Positions 1 to 8,982 of a stretch of 64,000 nucleotides of DNA are shown piece after piece (the first letter of the stretch is position 1; each line of letters begins with the position of its first letter). The notes below the pieces were generated by a model. It searched no databases. It was given only the letters and a program-made list of their open reading frames with translations, and had not been told where the DNA came from. Both the position numbers and the translations under genes were made by a program. This DNA is from UBA8389 sp942493385 (GTDB lineage: Bacteria > Bacteroidota > Bacteroidia > Bacteroidales > UBA1402): the NCBI GenBank assembly GCA_942493385.1, contig OW818699.1, positions 1,860,001 to 1,924,000 on the forward strand, in the 5' to 3' direction.

Positions 1-2
1 TA

Positions 3-92
3 CCAGAATTTTTAGATTTTATAAAAACCAGGGAATTTATCAAGACAGGATTTGGAGATGTCTATATAAAAAACAATGAAAGCAATATCTAA
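3..92 (+). CDS. 3' end of a truncated upstream gene
   Basis: An open frame enters from the left edge and runs for 29 codons to a TAA at 90-92, followed by a short spacer before the next gene. The tail is polar and charged, with no recognisable domain. It is called only because the frame is open from the first base, sits on the same strand as the following genes and ends just before a good start; it could be chance. Confidence 0.35.
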   Translation, partial: PEFLDFIKTREFIKTGFGDVYIKNNESNI

Positions 93-121
93 AAATACCG
101 ATTAACAAATTCATTGCTACC

Positions 122-778
122 ATGAAGAACGTAATTCTACTACTTGCTTTTTTTGTGCTTTTATTTAGCTCTTGCGATACATTTTTCCATGTAAATGGCA
201 TCGTTGTCGATAGAGAGACATTAAAGCCGATAGCTGATGCAAAAATTCAAGTTAAAGGCATATCAACATTCTATACGGATAGTCTGGGACACTATAAGAT
301 TGATAGAAGTTTTTTGGGGACCGCGATAAAAGTTGAGCTATTGGTTGAGAAATCAGGCTACATTCCAGTTTATATTGATTGTAATAAAAAATCATTCCAC
401 CGTGATCAAGAGACAATTAAAATGAAAAGGGCAATCAAGCCATTTGTTCCAATGATCCCTCAAAGTGCTGTTCGTGTGATGTATTGGTTCAATTTGATTG
501 TTGTATCTCTTTTCAATTTAATGACGTTGGTGTTTGTTTTGTTCTATCGTAAATTGATTAATAAGTTTTATTGGGTGGTGGCGATACTTCTGTTGAATTT
601 AACCATACATTTGTTGTATTTGGATGGCAGTATTGTTGATTTCAACATAATAAACGGACCAGTTTATCTTGCTCATTACTGGACATATCCCTATAGCGTG
701 AAGATTGTTTTGCCGATAGCCTCCTTTTTCTTTTGGATCATGTTCATTTATAGAAAAGATTCGATCATTGAGAATTAA
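122..778 (+). CDS. Lipoprotein-like membrane protein with CarboxypepD_reg-like domain
   Basis: Residues 1-18 look like a lipoprotein signal ending in the lipobox LFSSC. Residues about 25-105 resemble a carboxypeptidase regulatory-like (transthyretin-type) beta-sandwich, with the usual pattern of a variable element that is given a default and then modified (GIVVDRETLKPIADAKI, later TDSLGHYKI). After that come about three hydrophobic helices near residues 120-142, 147-168 and 193-212. A lipid-anchored N-terminus followed by transmembrane helices is unusual, so this may be an inner-membrane protein with a fortuitous lipobox. The next gene starts two bases after the stop, so the two are probably co-transcribed. 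No function is assigned. Confidence 0.8.
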   Translation: MKNVILLLAFFVLLFSSCDTFFHVNGIVVDRETLKPIADAKIQVKGISTFYTDSLGHYKIDRSFLGTAIKVELLVEKSGYIPVYIDCNKKSFHRDQETIKMKRAIKPFVPMIPQSAVRVMYWFNLIVVSLFNLMTLVFVLFYRKLINKFYWVVAILLLNLTIHLLYLDGSIVDFNIINGPVYLAHYWTYPYSVKIVLPIASFFFWIMFIYRKDSIIEN

Positions 779-780
779 AG

Positions 781-1758
781 ATGCCTACTATGGTGACTTC
801 AAATATATCCTATGACAATGCACTGAATTGGTTGTTGAAGATTGACAATCCTTCTCTAAAGTATCGAGTATTGACAGAATTGATGGATGTGCCTGCCACT
901 AATTCGGAGGTTGCAGAATTGAAGCGTTTAATTCCAACCAGCCCTCAGGTAGTGCAGATTCTGTCAAAAATGCATCCTGATGGCTATTGGCTTCAGCAAA
1001 ATCAAACAACGAAGCGATTTGTAGGTGATGATGTTGAATATGGAAGTTATGCAACCACGCATTTTTGTTTGTCTTATCTATCGGAATTGGGATTAACGAG
1101 AGAGAACGATTTGGTGGCAAAAGCTGCTGAGCGATATCTGAATTTGCAGAAGGAAGATGGCGATTGGTTTCTACATATGTCCTGTTTGTTTGGTTACAAC
1201 ATACGTACGTTCATCAAATTGGGGTATCGTGATGATGCTCGGATTCAGAAAGCGATTGATTTGATGCTTCAGACCAACCGGTTGGACAATGGCTATTTGT
1301 GTGATATGCATGAGAAAAAGACCAAGAAGAAAAAGAGTTGCTATCGTGGCACTGTCAAAGTTTTGTTGGCGTTCTCTGAATTGCCTGAATATTGGAGCCA
1401 TGACAGATGTGTATCAATGATCAACTATTTCCTGGACCGTGAAGGTATATTTCAAAGAAACGATACTAGTCGTTATGTAAACAAGGATATTTTTGCGAAC
1501 TCATTCCCTTCCGGATGGTACGCTAATTTGTGGGAAGTGCTTTATTCCTTAAGCAAAATGGGTTATGCAAATGATTCGAGGTTGAAAAGAGCTTGGGATC
1601 TCTTGGATAGCAAATTGGATGCTGACGGAAGAATGAATTTGGACTGGACACCCACAAAGTGTATTTGGAAGATTGGGAAAGAAGATGTATCGAATGAATG
1701 GCTCACTTTTTATGTGCTATTGGCCAAGAAATTTAGAGAGAAGACATTGACCCATTAA
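781..1758 (+). CDS. Alpha/alpha-toroid (prenyltransferase/squalene-cyclase-like repeat) protein
   Basis: This is a soluble protein of 325 residues without signal peptide or membrane segments. Short repeated motifs of the type DGYW, DGDWF, DNGYL and ADGRMNLDW occur between helical stretches. This is the pattern of the terpenoid-cyclase/prenyltransferase alpha-alpha barrel fold, which is also used by uncharacterised bacterial proteins. The acidic DxDD or DxD motifs expected of a true terpene cyclase are not evident, so no enzymatic activity is claimed. It follows the preceding membrane protein by two bases, which implies co-transcription. The fold call is moderately secure; the role is unknown. 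Confidence 0.75.
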   Translation: MPTMVTSNISYDNALNWLLKIDNPSLKYRVLTELMDVPATNSEVAELKRLIPTSPQVVQILSKMHPDGYWLQQNQTTKRFVGDDVEYGSYATTHFCLSYLSELGLTRENDLVAKAAERYLNLQKEDGDWFLHMSCLFGYNIRTFIKLGYRDDARIQKAIDLMLQTNRLDNGYLCDMHEKKTKKKKSCYRGTVKVLLAFSELPEYWSHDRCVSMINYFLDREGIFQRNDTSRYVNKDIFANSFPSGWYANLWEVLYSLSKMGYANDSRLKRAWDLLDSKLDADGRMNLDWTPTKCIWKIGKEDVSNEWLTFYVLLAKKFREKTLTH

Positions 1759-1775
1759 TTCTATCCGTAAATCGT

Positions 1776-1783
1776 TACTTTTG
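1776..1783 (+). promoter_or_regulatory. Candidate Bacteroidota -7 element (TACTTTTG)
   Basis: TACTTTTG matches the TAnnTTTG -7 consensus of Bacteroidota sigma-ABfr promoters. It lies 28 bases before the MFS gene, in the first real intergenic gap after the preceding gene. A good -33 TTTG at the right distance is not obvious. Confidence 0.35.
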
Positions 1784-1811
1784 TCAATTAATAGTACGTA
1801 ATTTAAGGTTA

Positions 1812-3155
1812 ATGGAAAATAAAAATACGCGTGGAGTCATTCCACTTTTGTTTGTTGGTGTTTTGATGGGTGCTTTGGATATATCAATTGTAGGTCCTGC
1901 CATTCCATCCATCGAGAAGTTACTGAAAATTAGCACTCAATATTCGAGCTGGATCTTTTCAATCTATGTTCTTTTCAACCTTGTTGGAATATCGTTGTTT
2001 GCCCGATTGTCGGATATTTTTGGTCGAAGGAAAATCTACATCGTCTCCATCTTGATTTTTGCACTGGGATCCCTTATTGTTTCGATGACGAGTTCGTACA
2101 GCTATCTTTTGCTGGGTAGGGCGATTCAAGGGTTTGGGGCCAGCGGCATTTTCCCTGTGGCTTCTGCTGTCATAGGTGATTTGTACCCTAAAGAAAAACG
2201 TGGGCAGTTGTTGGGATTGTTGGGAGCGGTTTTTGGAATTGCATTCATGATTGGCCCGTTGATGGCAGGTATCATTCTGAACTATTTCTCGTGGAATGTG
2301 CTATTTCTGATTAATTTACCGATTTCGGCAGGTCTTGTTTTCTACAGTGCCAAATTGCTTCCCAATTATATCGTTTCCAAAAAATCCAAAATTGATTGGA
2401 AGGGGATTATTTTCTTAGGTTTGTCGTTGGCTGGCTTTACGTTTAGCATCAATAATTTCAAAATCAGTGAATCGGGCGATTATGGAAATAAGTGGATCTG
2501 GATTGCTGCAGGAATTTCACTGGTTTCGGCCATCTTGTTGTTCTTCACCGAAAAGCGAAATCCAAATCCAATCATCAAGCTCGGTTACTTTAGAAATCCC
2601 ACTATTGTCATTACAGGGATTATCGCGATGGTAAGTGGATTGGTTCAAGCATGTTTTGTTTTTATTCCCAAGTACTCCGTGTATACGTTTGCAGTATCTT
2701 CGTCAACGGCTAGTTTCATGCTTGTTCCTTTTGTATTGGCAACGGCAATTGGTTCACCCATTTTTGGAAAACTGATTGACAAATACGGTGTAAAACCAAT
2801 ATTGATACTTGGAATAGCATTGAATCTTATTGGTTTTTCCATATTGACGGTTGGTGGTAGCAGTTTGTTTTTGTATTATACCAGCGGTGTATTTATTGGG
2901 TTGGGACTTTCAATTCTTGCCGGAAGTTCATTGCGCTACATCATGTTAAATACAACGAAACCCGAGGATAGAGCCGTTTCACAAGGAATGCTTACCATTT
3001 TCACAAGCTCTGGGCAACTGATTGGTTCTGCCATATTCGGATTGATTTTGGGTTCGGTTGTTGCTGTTAATCCATTCGTTTATATTTTTATTGCAACGGC
3101 TTGTGCCTTGTTCATGGTTTTGTTTTTAGCTTTAATGTTACGGACTTCAAAATAA
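1812..3155 (+). CDS. MFS transporter, DHA2 (EmrB/QacA-like) family
   Basis: A polytopic inner-membrane protein of 447 residues. The N-terminal helix has the drug:H+ antiporter motif around GALDISIVGPAIPSI (about 16-30). Motif A is at the loop after TM2 (RLSDIFGRRKI, about 62-72), and a motif-C-like GPLMAGIILNY in TM5 is typical of antiporters. Length fits the 12-14 TM DHA2 group. Substrate cannot be predicted; export of a toxic or metabolic compound by proton antiport is the family norm. A -7 promoter-like TACTTTTG precedes it, and the hemolysin III gene follows after four bases, so it may head a small operon running to position 5209. Confidence 0.92.
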   Translation: MENKNTRGVIPLLFVGVLMGALDISIVGPAIPSIEKLLKISTQYSSWIFSIYVLFNLVGISLFARLSDIFGRRKIYIVSILIFALGSLIVSMTSSYSYLLLGRAIQGFGASGIFPVASAVIGDLYPKEKRGQLLGLLGAVFGIAFMIGPLMAGIILNYFSWNVLFLINLPISAGLVFYSAKLLPNYIVSKKSKIDWKGIIFLGLSLAGFTFSINNFKISESGDYGNKWIWIAAGISLVSAILLFFTEKRNPNPIIKLGYFRNPTIVITGIIAMVSGLVQACFVFIPKYSVYTFAVSSSTASFMLVPFVLATAIGSPIFGKLIDKYGVKPILILGIALNLIGFSILTVGGSSLFLYYTSGVFIGLGLSILAGSSLRYIMLNTTKPEDRAVSQGMLTIFTSSGQLIGSAIFGLILGSVVAVNPFVYIFIATACALFMVLFLALMLRTSK

Positions 3156-3159
3156 GGAG

Positions 3160-3816
3160 ATGGAAACTATTAAATCATATAGCAAACGAGAAGAAAAGGC
3201 GAATTATCTGACTCATGCCTTAGGTGTTGTTATTGCTGCCGCCGCTACTATCGTGTTGTTGCAAAGATCCATAGCGGCAGATAACGGATGTGCCGTTTTG
3301 GCCAATTCCATATATGGGTTCGGAATGTTGGTTTGCATGCTGTCGTCAACCATATACCACTATGTGCAGGACCTTAAAACAAAAGCATTCCTGCGTCACT
3401 TTGACCATGCGAGCATTTATGTACTCATTGCAGCCAGTTTTTCACCAATCACGTTGATTTTGTTGCGAAACGTCGGTTTTTGGGGATGGGGCATTTTTGC
3501 GTTGGTTTGGTTGATTGCAATAATAGGTATAAGTCTGAATTTTAGGACCCTTAAAGCGAACAGCAATCTAAAAACGGCTTCTTATGTATTGATGGGTTTG
3601 TCCATATTTATTGCAATCAAGCCTTTGATTGATGTTGCTGTGTCAAGAGATTGTGTTCCTGTTTTGTATTGGATGGGAGCCGGTGGTGTTTTTTATATTG
3701 TTGGATCGTTTTTTTATGCTTTGGCCAAACGTGAATTCGTTCATACGATATTCCATGTTTTTGTATTGCTCGGCTTGATTAGCATCATTATAGCAGCTTA
3801 TCTGATTCCATTATGA
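3160..3816 (+). CDS. Hemolysin III / TrhA family membrane protein
   Basis: A seven-helix membrane protein of 218 residues, the usual length for the HlyIII/PAQR-like (YqfA, TrhA) family. Family hallmarks are NYLTHALG near the N-terminus, S-S-T-I-Y-H around residue 63-68, RHFDHASIY around 79-87 and a C-terminal FVHTIFH; the His and Asp residues in these motifs form the presumed metal site of the PAQR fold. Despite the family name, haemolysis is not an established physiological role; a part in membrane-lipid homeostasis is proposed for relatives. The stop overlaps the next start by four bases (ATGA), indicating translational coupling. Confidence 0.92.
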   Translation: METIKSYSKREEKANYLTHALGVVIAAAATIVLLQRSIAADNGCAVLANSIYGFGMLVCMLSSTIYHYVQDLKTKAFLRHFDHASIYVLIAASFSPITLILLRNVGFWGWGIFALVWLIAIIGISLNFRTLKANSNLKTASYVLMGLSIFIAIKPLIDVAVSRDCVPVLYWMGAGGVFYIVGSFFYALAKREFVHTIFHVFVLLGLISIIIAAYLIPL

Positions 3817-4778
3817 AAGTGACCAAAAAAATGCTCAATGAAGAGTTGCAGTGGAAATACTGGCCTTTAAAAATCTCTGCATTCATCATGAGTAAGACTT
3901 GGGCGGTTAACCTGATCAACCTGTTTGAAAAAAAAGCGGTAGGTGCAACCATTCCTGATTTAAATTGCGATGAACGTTATATCCCTAGCAGAAACGGAGG
4001 CCCAGATATCCGTGTGCGAATTTTTAAACCTTTGAACAGCGCTGAAAAACTTCCTGGAATGCTTTATCTTCACGGTGGGGGATATGTTATGGGGTCTCCC
4101 GATACCTTTTTGGATGTTACAAAACGATTCATACTGGCAGAACCTTGTGTCATGGTTGCACCGGATTACCGTAGAGCATTGGAATCTCCCTATCCTGCTG
4201 CTTTTGATGATTGCTATGATACCTTATTATGGATGAATGACAATGCAGAAATGCTTGGTATCATTCCTGACAAATTCATCGTGGCCGGTCATAGTGCCGG
4301 AGGTGGTCTTGCCGCTGCTGTTTCATTGAAGGCAACGGATACTCAAGATGTAAAGATTGCTTTCCAAATGCCCATTTATCCAATGATTGACGACAGACAA
4401 AACACTCCATCGGCAACCAATAATAACGCACCGGTATGGAATTCAAAAGCCAACAAGTATGCTTGGAGTCAATATTTGAGGGGCTTGAATGAAAAATATG
4501 CTGAAATTCCGCCCTATGCTGCAGCAGCCAGAGCTACAGATTATTCCAGACTTCCCCCTACCATTACTTTTGTTGGTGATTTGGAACCCTTTAGGGATGA
4601 AACAATGGAATATGTCGAGAACTTGAAAAGGGCAGGCGTACCTACTGAATTCCAATTGTTCAAGGGCTGCTTTCACGCTTTTGAAGTACTTGCTCCTGAG
4701 GCAAAAATTAGCAAAGAAGCTTGGGCATTTATTTTTAAGTCTTTTAGTGATTATATGAATAAATACATTTATCGATGA
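3813..4778 (+). CDS. Alpha/beta hydrolase, hormone-sensitive-lipase (family IV) esterase
   Basis: A cytoplasmic esterase of 321 residues. The oxyanion-hole motif HGGG is at 87-90 and the nucleophile elbow GHSAGG places Ser161, whereas the family more often reads GDSAG. The acid is Asp256 or Asp262 in GDLEPFRDE, and the catalytic His288 lies in CFHAF. No signal peptide. Such enzymes hydrolyse short-chain acyl esters; the natural substrate is unknown. It overlaps both neighbours by four bases, so the 3160-5209 genes form a tightly coupled unit. Confidence 0.92.
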   Translation: MKVTKKMLNEELQWKYWPLKISAFIMSKTWAVNLINLFEKKAVGATIPDLNCDERYIPSRNGGPDIRVRIFKPLNSAEKLPGMLYLHGGGYVMGSPDTFLDVTKRFILAEPCVMVAPDYRRALESPYPAAFDDCYDTLLWMNDNAEMLGIIPDKFIVAGHSAGGGLAAAVSLKATDTQDVKIAFQMPIYPMIDDRQNTPSATNNNAPVWNSKANKYAWSQYLRGLNEKYAEIPPYAAAARATDYSRLPPTITFVGDLEPFRDETMEYVENLKRAGVPTEFQLFKGCFHAFEVLAPEAKISKEAWAFIFKSFSDYMNKYIYR

Positions 4779-5209
4779 TGGAAAATTGGGCAACAATTTT
4801 GACGTTCACGTATCCACAAGAGGCACATATCGCTCAAGGTTTTCTGGAATCGGAAGGGGTGGACTCCATTCTACAGGACGAACTGACCGTTCAAGTGCAG
4901 AACTTCTATTCAAATGCCATTGGTGGAGTCAAGCTTCAGGTCAAACCGGAAGACATTGAAAAGGCTTCGTCCATTTTGAAAAATGGAGGCTATACAGGCC
5001 TTGAAAGCTGGAAAGAGACAGAAACGGTTGTTGAAATAAAATCGACCGATAAAAAACTGTGTCCCTTCTGTCATTCAGATAACATTGGTAAAAATAAAAA
5101 GGTGGATTATCTGACTATTGCCGTATATTTCGTGCTTGGCGCATTTTTTCCAATTTTTCGATTGAATTATTCGTGCTTTGATTGTGGAAAAGTATGGAAA
5201 TTCAAATGA
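4775..5209 (+). CDS. DUF2007 protein with C-terminal zinc ribbon and membrane segment
   Basis: Residues about 5-70 match the DUF2007 (putative signal-transducing, PII-like ferredoxin fold) pattern: a Thr-Phe-x-x-Pro-x-x-A start, then LLESEGI-like and VKPEDIEKA-like strands. Residues about 90-144 add a CPFC...CFDC zinc-ribbon pair bracketing a hydrophobic stretch. DUF2007 proteins often carry such tails; the molecular role is not established. It is translationally coupled to the esterase by ATGA and appears to be last in the 1812-5209 unit; the 144 bases after it hold only a weak promoter-like sequence. Confidence 0.85.
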   Translation: MMENWATILTFTYPQEAHIAQGFLESEGVDSILQDELTVQVQNFYSNAIGGVKLQVKPEDIEKASSILKNGGYTGLESWKETETVVEIKSTDKKLCPFCHSDNIGKNKKVDYLTIAVYFVLGAFFPIFRLNYSCFDCGKVWKFK

Positions 5210-5353
5210 TCTGCTTTTAGTAGCATTTTACTATTAATTGCGACTATTCTGACACTTATTCGCTTTTGTTTTTCATACTTTCGTTGGCTAATAGGACTTA
5301 TGTTTCCAACCAATGGCTTCAAAGTCTTGTCTTTATCCAATAGAAGAACAAAA

Positions 5354-7558
5354 ATGAAACGAGCACTAATTTTTTTCCTACTTGCAACCTTGTGTTCCAG
5401 CATCCGTGCACAAGAAAGCCCAATGATTCGGATTGAAACCGAAAACACTGCTTTGGTATTAAAAGTAGGGAAAAATCTACGGCTATTTCAAACCTATATG
5501 GGATCCAAGTTGGTAAATGGTACCGACTACGAAGTCCTTTCAAGAGAAAATACCAAAAAGTTTGCGGTTAATGACGGAAACCCGCTGATCGATTTGCGTC
5601 ATCCAGCATATCCTACTTTCGGCACCGACAATTTGTTTGAACCGGCCATTCGGATGACGCATAACGATGGTAATCCCTCGTTGGAATTGCTATTCCAGAG
5701 CCAAAATAGCTTGAAAATTGATGGAAACGTCACTGAAACCATCATCAAATTAAAAGATCCTCAATATCCGGTTGAGGTTGCGCTGCATTACAAAGCATAT
5801 TATAATGAAGATGTGATTGAAATGTGGACTGAAATTCAGCATCAGGAAAAGAAAGAGGTGATGCTGTACAATTTTGCTTCTTCGATGTTGCATTTTGAAG
5901 CCAGCTCCTATTGGTTGACACAATTTTACAGCGATTGTGCGGAGGAAGCACGTATGGAGGAGCGTGCGCTTACGCGGGGAACCAAGGTGATCGACTCGAA
6001 ATTGGGAGTAAGAACGGCTATGTTTGCAGTCCCTACGTTTTTCCTTTCCCTAAACTCAAAAGCGGAGGAAAACACAGGCGATGTCCTAGCGGGAACGATT
6101 GCTTGGTCTGGCGATTTCAGGTTTGCCTTTGAGGTGGACAACAATCGAGAACTTAGGATAGCTACTGGTATTAATCCCTTTGCGTCTGAGTACAGTCTTT
6201 TGCCAGGGAAAATATTTAAGACTCCGGCATCCATCTATACCTATTCTAAAAGTGGTAAGAGTCTGGCAAGCAGGAATTTGCATGCATGGGCTAGAAAATA
6301 TGGTCTTAAGGATGGAGAAAAACCACGCCTGACTTTGCTGAATAATTGGGAAACAACTTATTTCAATTTTGATGAGAAGAAATTGACTGACATGTTCACC
6401 AATGCTAAAACATTGGGTGTTGACATGTTCCTTCTGGATGATGGTTGGTTTGGGAACAAATACCCTAGAAGTGGTTCTACTTCCGGTTTGGGCGATTGGC
6501 AAGCGACGAAAGTCAAGCTCCCTAACGGACTGGGTTTCCTGACAGAAGAGGCAACGAAATCGGGCATAAAGTTCGGAATTTGGATTGAACCAGAAATGGT
6601 GAATGCCAAAAGTGAATTGTTTGAAAAACATCCGGATTGGGTTCTGAGTTTGCCCAACAGGCCTCAAACGCTGTATCGTACGCAATTGGTCCTTGACTTG
6701 TGCAATCCACAGGTACAAGATTTCGTGTTCAAAGTGGTAGATGATTTGATGCAAACGGGTTCGGGTGTTGCCTTTTTCAAATGGGATTGCAACCGAATGA
6801 TGACTAGTGCGTATTCAACCTACCTGAAGAATCAGCAATCACATTTGTACATTGAGTACACGCTTGGTTTGTACAAGGTTTTGGACAGAATCAAAATCAA
6901 ATATCCGAATCTGCCAATGATGCTTTGTGCAGGTGGTGGCGGTAGGGCGGACTACGGTTTCTTGAACTATTTTACGGAGTTCTGGGCAAGTGACAACACG
7001 GACCCCTACGAACGAGTATTCATTCAATGGGGTTTCTCTCATTTCTTCCCCGCACTTTCCATTTGCAACCATGTCACTTCCATGGGAAATCAATCCATCA
7101 AATTCAAAACGGATGTGGCCATGATGGGAAAACTCGGTTTTGATATTAATGTTAATGATCTGAAGGAGAATGAATTGAAATACTGTCAGGAAGCCGTTGC
7201 CAATTACAAGCGATTGAGTCCCGTCATTTGGAAGGGTGATCTGTATCGACTCATATCACCATACGATGAAAGCAGGGCAGTACTGATGTATGTGAATGAA
7301 GAGAAAACCAAATCGGTTCTTTTCTCGTACACTTTGCACCCGCAGTTTGATCCGAATTTCAAATTCGTACGGTTGGAGGGGCTGGATGCCACTAAATCGT
7401 ATAAAGTGGAAGAAATCAATAAGATGTCTCAATGGAGGCGATCATTTGAAGAATCGGGGACGATTTTTTCCGGTGAATATTTAATGAAAGTTGGGTTGAA
7501 GGTTTCTGCTTCAACCAAAGAGTCAAGTGTCGTGCTGGAAATCACAGAAGTTTCTTAA
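5354..7558 (+). CDS. Alpha-galactosidase, GH36, secreted
   Basis: Retaining alpha-galactosidase that removes terminal alpha-linked galactose from oligosaccharides such as the raffinose family or galactomannan. The ATG at 5354 is preferred over one 54 bases upstream because it begins a proper signal peptide (MKRALIFFLLATLCSSIRAQ). The 734-residue length fits GH36. Visible motifs include FLLDDGWFG, the GIWIEPEMV strand, the nucleophile Asp478 in FKWDCN and the acid/base Asp547 in WASDNTD, with a GGGRADYG loop between. It lies about 8 kb upstream of the pectin cluster and seems to be transcribed alone, so it may serve a different glycan. Periplasmic location is inferred from the signal peptide. 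Confidence 0.95.
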   Translation: MKRALIFFLLATLCSSIRAQESPMIRIETENTALVLKVGKNLRLFQTYMGSKLVNGTDYEVLSRENTKKFAVNDGNPLIDLRHPAYPTFGTDNLFEPAIRMTHNDGNPSLELLFQSQNSLKIDGNVTETIIKLKDPQYPVEVALHYKAYYNEDVIEMWTEIQHQEKKEVMLYNFASSMLHFEASSYWLTQFYSDCAEEARMEERALTRGTKVIDSKLGVRTAMFAVPTFFLSLNSKAEENTGDVLAGTIAWSGDFRFAFEVDNNRELRIATGINPFASEYSLLPGKIFKTPASIYTYSKSGKSLASRNLHAWARKYGLKDGEKPRLTLLNNWETTYFNFDEKKLTDMFTNAKTLGVDMFLLDDGWFGNKYPRSGSTSGLGDWQATKVKLPNGLGFLTEEATKSGIKFGIWIEPEMVNAKSELFEKHPDWVLSLPNRPQTLYRTQLVLDLCNPQVQDFVFKVVDDLMQTGSGVAFFKWDCNRMMTSAYSTYLKNQQSHLYIEYTLGLYKVLDRIKIKYPNLPMMLCAGGGGRADYGFLNYFTEFWASDNTDPYERVFIQWGFSHFFPALSICNHVTSMGNQSIKFKTDVAMMGKLGFDINVNDLKENELKYCQEAVANYKRLSPVIWKGDLYRLISPYDESRAVLMYVNEEKTKSVLFSYTLHPQFDPNFKFVRLEGLDATKSYKVEEINKMSQWRRSFEESGTIFSGEYLMKVGLKVSASTKESSVVLEITEVS

Positions 7559-7567
7559 ATTGCGGCT

Positions 7568-7589
7568 TGCGAATAGCTGAAAGTTCGCA
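7568..7589. other. Small hairpin between GH36 and DUF3795 genes
   Basis: TGCGAA at 7568-7573 pairs with TTCGCA at 7584-7589 across a 10-base loop. There is no T-run after it, so it is a weak terminator at best; it could be an operator or chance. Confidence 0.25.
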
Positions 7590-7605
7590 CTATATTTAAT
7601 TGACC

Positions 7606-8154
7606 ATGCAATTGAAACAACAGTACACCATCGGTTGTTGTGGAATTGATTGCGGATTATGTCCGAGATTTCATACCAAAGGGCCCTCTGCCTGCCCCGG
7701 TTGTGGTGGCCCTGATTTTCATGAAAAGCATCCTTCATGTGGTTTCGTTACGTGTTGCGTCAAGAAAAGAGGGTTGGAGGTGTGCTCAGATTGCAGTGAT
7801 TTTCCATGCAGTCGGTTTGAATCCGAAAAGAATGGATTTGACTCGTTTGTTACTCATAAAAGGGTATTTCCAAATCTTGATTTCATAAAGGAATTTGGGA
7901 TGGAATTATTTCTTGACCAACAAAAAATGCGAATGAACGTTCTGAATGATTTTATTGCTAATTTTGATGACGGACGATCCAAAAGCTTTTATTGCCTAAG
8001 TTGTGCCTTGTTACCGGTAGATAAATTGTTGGAAGCACAACGATTCATAGTCTCACAAACTGGCATTTTGCAGGATATGTGTAAAATGCTTCATGCATTT
8101 TTGCAGGAAACCGCTGAAGAATCGGGAATTGTATTGAAATTGAAAAACAAATGA
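7606..8154 (+). CDS. DUF3795 cysteine-rich protein
   Basis: About 183 residues, rich in cysteines in the N-terminal half: GCCGIDCGLC, then CPGCGG, SCGFVTCCVKK, and CSDCSDFPC. This is the diagnostic series of DUF3795, a family common in anaerobes and presumed to bind metal or an Fe-S centre. The C-terminal half is helical and charged. No signal peptide, so cytoplasmic. The ATG at 7606 is chosen; an in-frame TTG two codons earlier is possible. Function is unknown. Confidence 0.88.
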   Translation: MQLKQQYTIGCCGIDCGLCPRFHTKGPSACPGCGGPDFHEKHPSCGFVTCCVKKRGLEVCSDCSDFPCSRFESEKNGFDSFVTHKRVFPNLDFIKEFGMELFLDQQKMRMNVLNDFIANFDDGRSKSFYCLSCALLPVDKLLEAQRFIVSQTGILQDMCKMLHAFLQETAEESGIVLKLKNK

Positions 8155-8186
8155 TCTTAATCTAATAACTTAAAAATCAATTAATC

Positions 8187-8963
8187 ATGGAGTATTCAGA
8201 GTATAGTGTTCATCCGAAAGAGAACTTTTATTTCGTACTAAAACTCGTATTCAGCATTCTTATTTATGTTCTTATTGCTTTTGCTTTGGGAGCTTTGTTT
8301 TCGGTTGATCGTGTTTCTGAATTTATGTCCATCATGTTTGCTTACGCCATTATGATTGTGATGTATGTTTTTTTTGCGACCGGTATCATGGTTGGCTATA
8401 TCAAGGGAAATGGCATTCGTGTTTCCAAAGATCAATTCCCTGAGATTTACAGCGTACTTGAAAAACAATGTGAAAAATTAAAAATGAATGAACCGCCGTT
8501 ATACCTCATGCAAAACGGTGGTGTACTCAATGCATTTGCCACCAGATTTGTCGGAAGGAATTATGTAGTCATCTATTCTGAGATTTTCGATTTGGCTTTT
8601 GAGGGTGGGGAGAAGGAACTGAACTTTATCATCGCTCATGAATTGGGTCATATCAAACGGAATCACATCATCAAACGACTTTGGTTGTTCCCTTCATCCC
8701 TTATTCCTTTCTTAAGCGCTGCCTATTCCAGGGCTTGTGAGTATACGTGTGACAATATAGGAAATGCGCTTAGCCCTGAGGGATCCAAATCGGGTTTATT
8801 GATTTTGGCTTCTGGCAAAAAATGCTTTGATAAGGTGAATGTAGACGCTTACATCAATTCTGCAGACGAAGACTCCAGCATTTGGAAATGGCTTGCTGAG
8901 AAGGTTTCATCGCATCCGTTTTTGCCTAAAAGAATTGAGAATGTAAATTTCAGAAACTGGTAA
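8187..8963 (+). CDS. M48 family zinc metalloprotease, membrane-bound
   Basis: Two hydrophobic helices at about 18-40 and 48-72 anchor the protein in the inner membrane. The zinc-binding HELGH is at 151-155 in the IIAHELGHIKRNH helix, and Glu185 in SRACEYTCD is the likely third ligand, as in HtpX/Ste24 relatives. Length (258 residues) is slightly shorter than typical HtpX, and the C-terminal membrane helices are weaker, so it is an M48 relative rather than a clear HtpX. Relatives degrade damaged membrane proteins; the substrate here is unknown. It starts 32 bases after the DUF3795 gene. Confidence 0.9.
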   Translation: MEYSEYSVHPKENFYFVLKLVFSILIYVLIAFALGALFSVDRVSEFMSIMFAYAIMIVMYVFFATGIMVGYIKGNGIRVSKDQFPEIYSVLEKQCEKLKMNEPPLYLMQNGGVLNAFATRFVGRNYVVIYSEIFDLAFEGGEKELNFIIAHELGHIKRNHIIKRLWLFPSSLIPFLSAAYSRACEYTCDNIGNALSPEGSKSGLLILASGKKCFDKVNVDAYINSADEDSSIWKWLAEKVSSHPFLPKRIENVNFRNW

Positions 8964-8982
8964 ACTCAATTACTTTCCTTGA

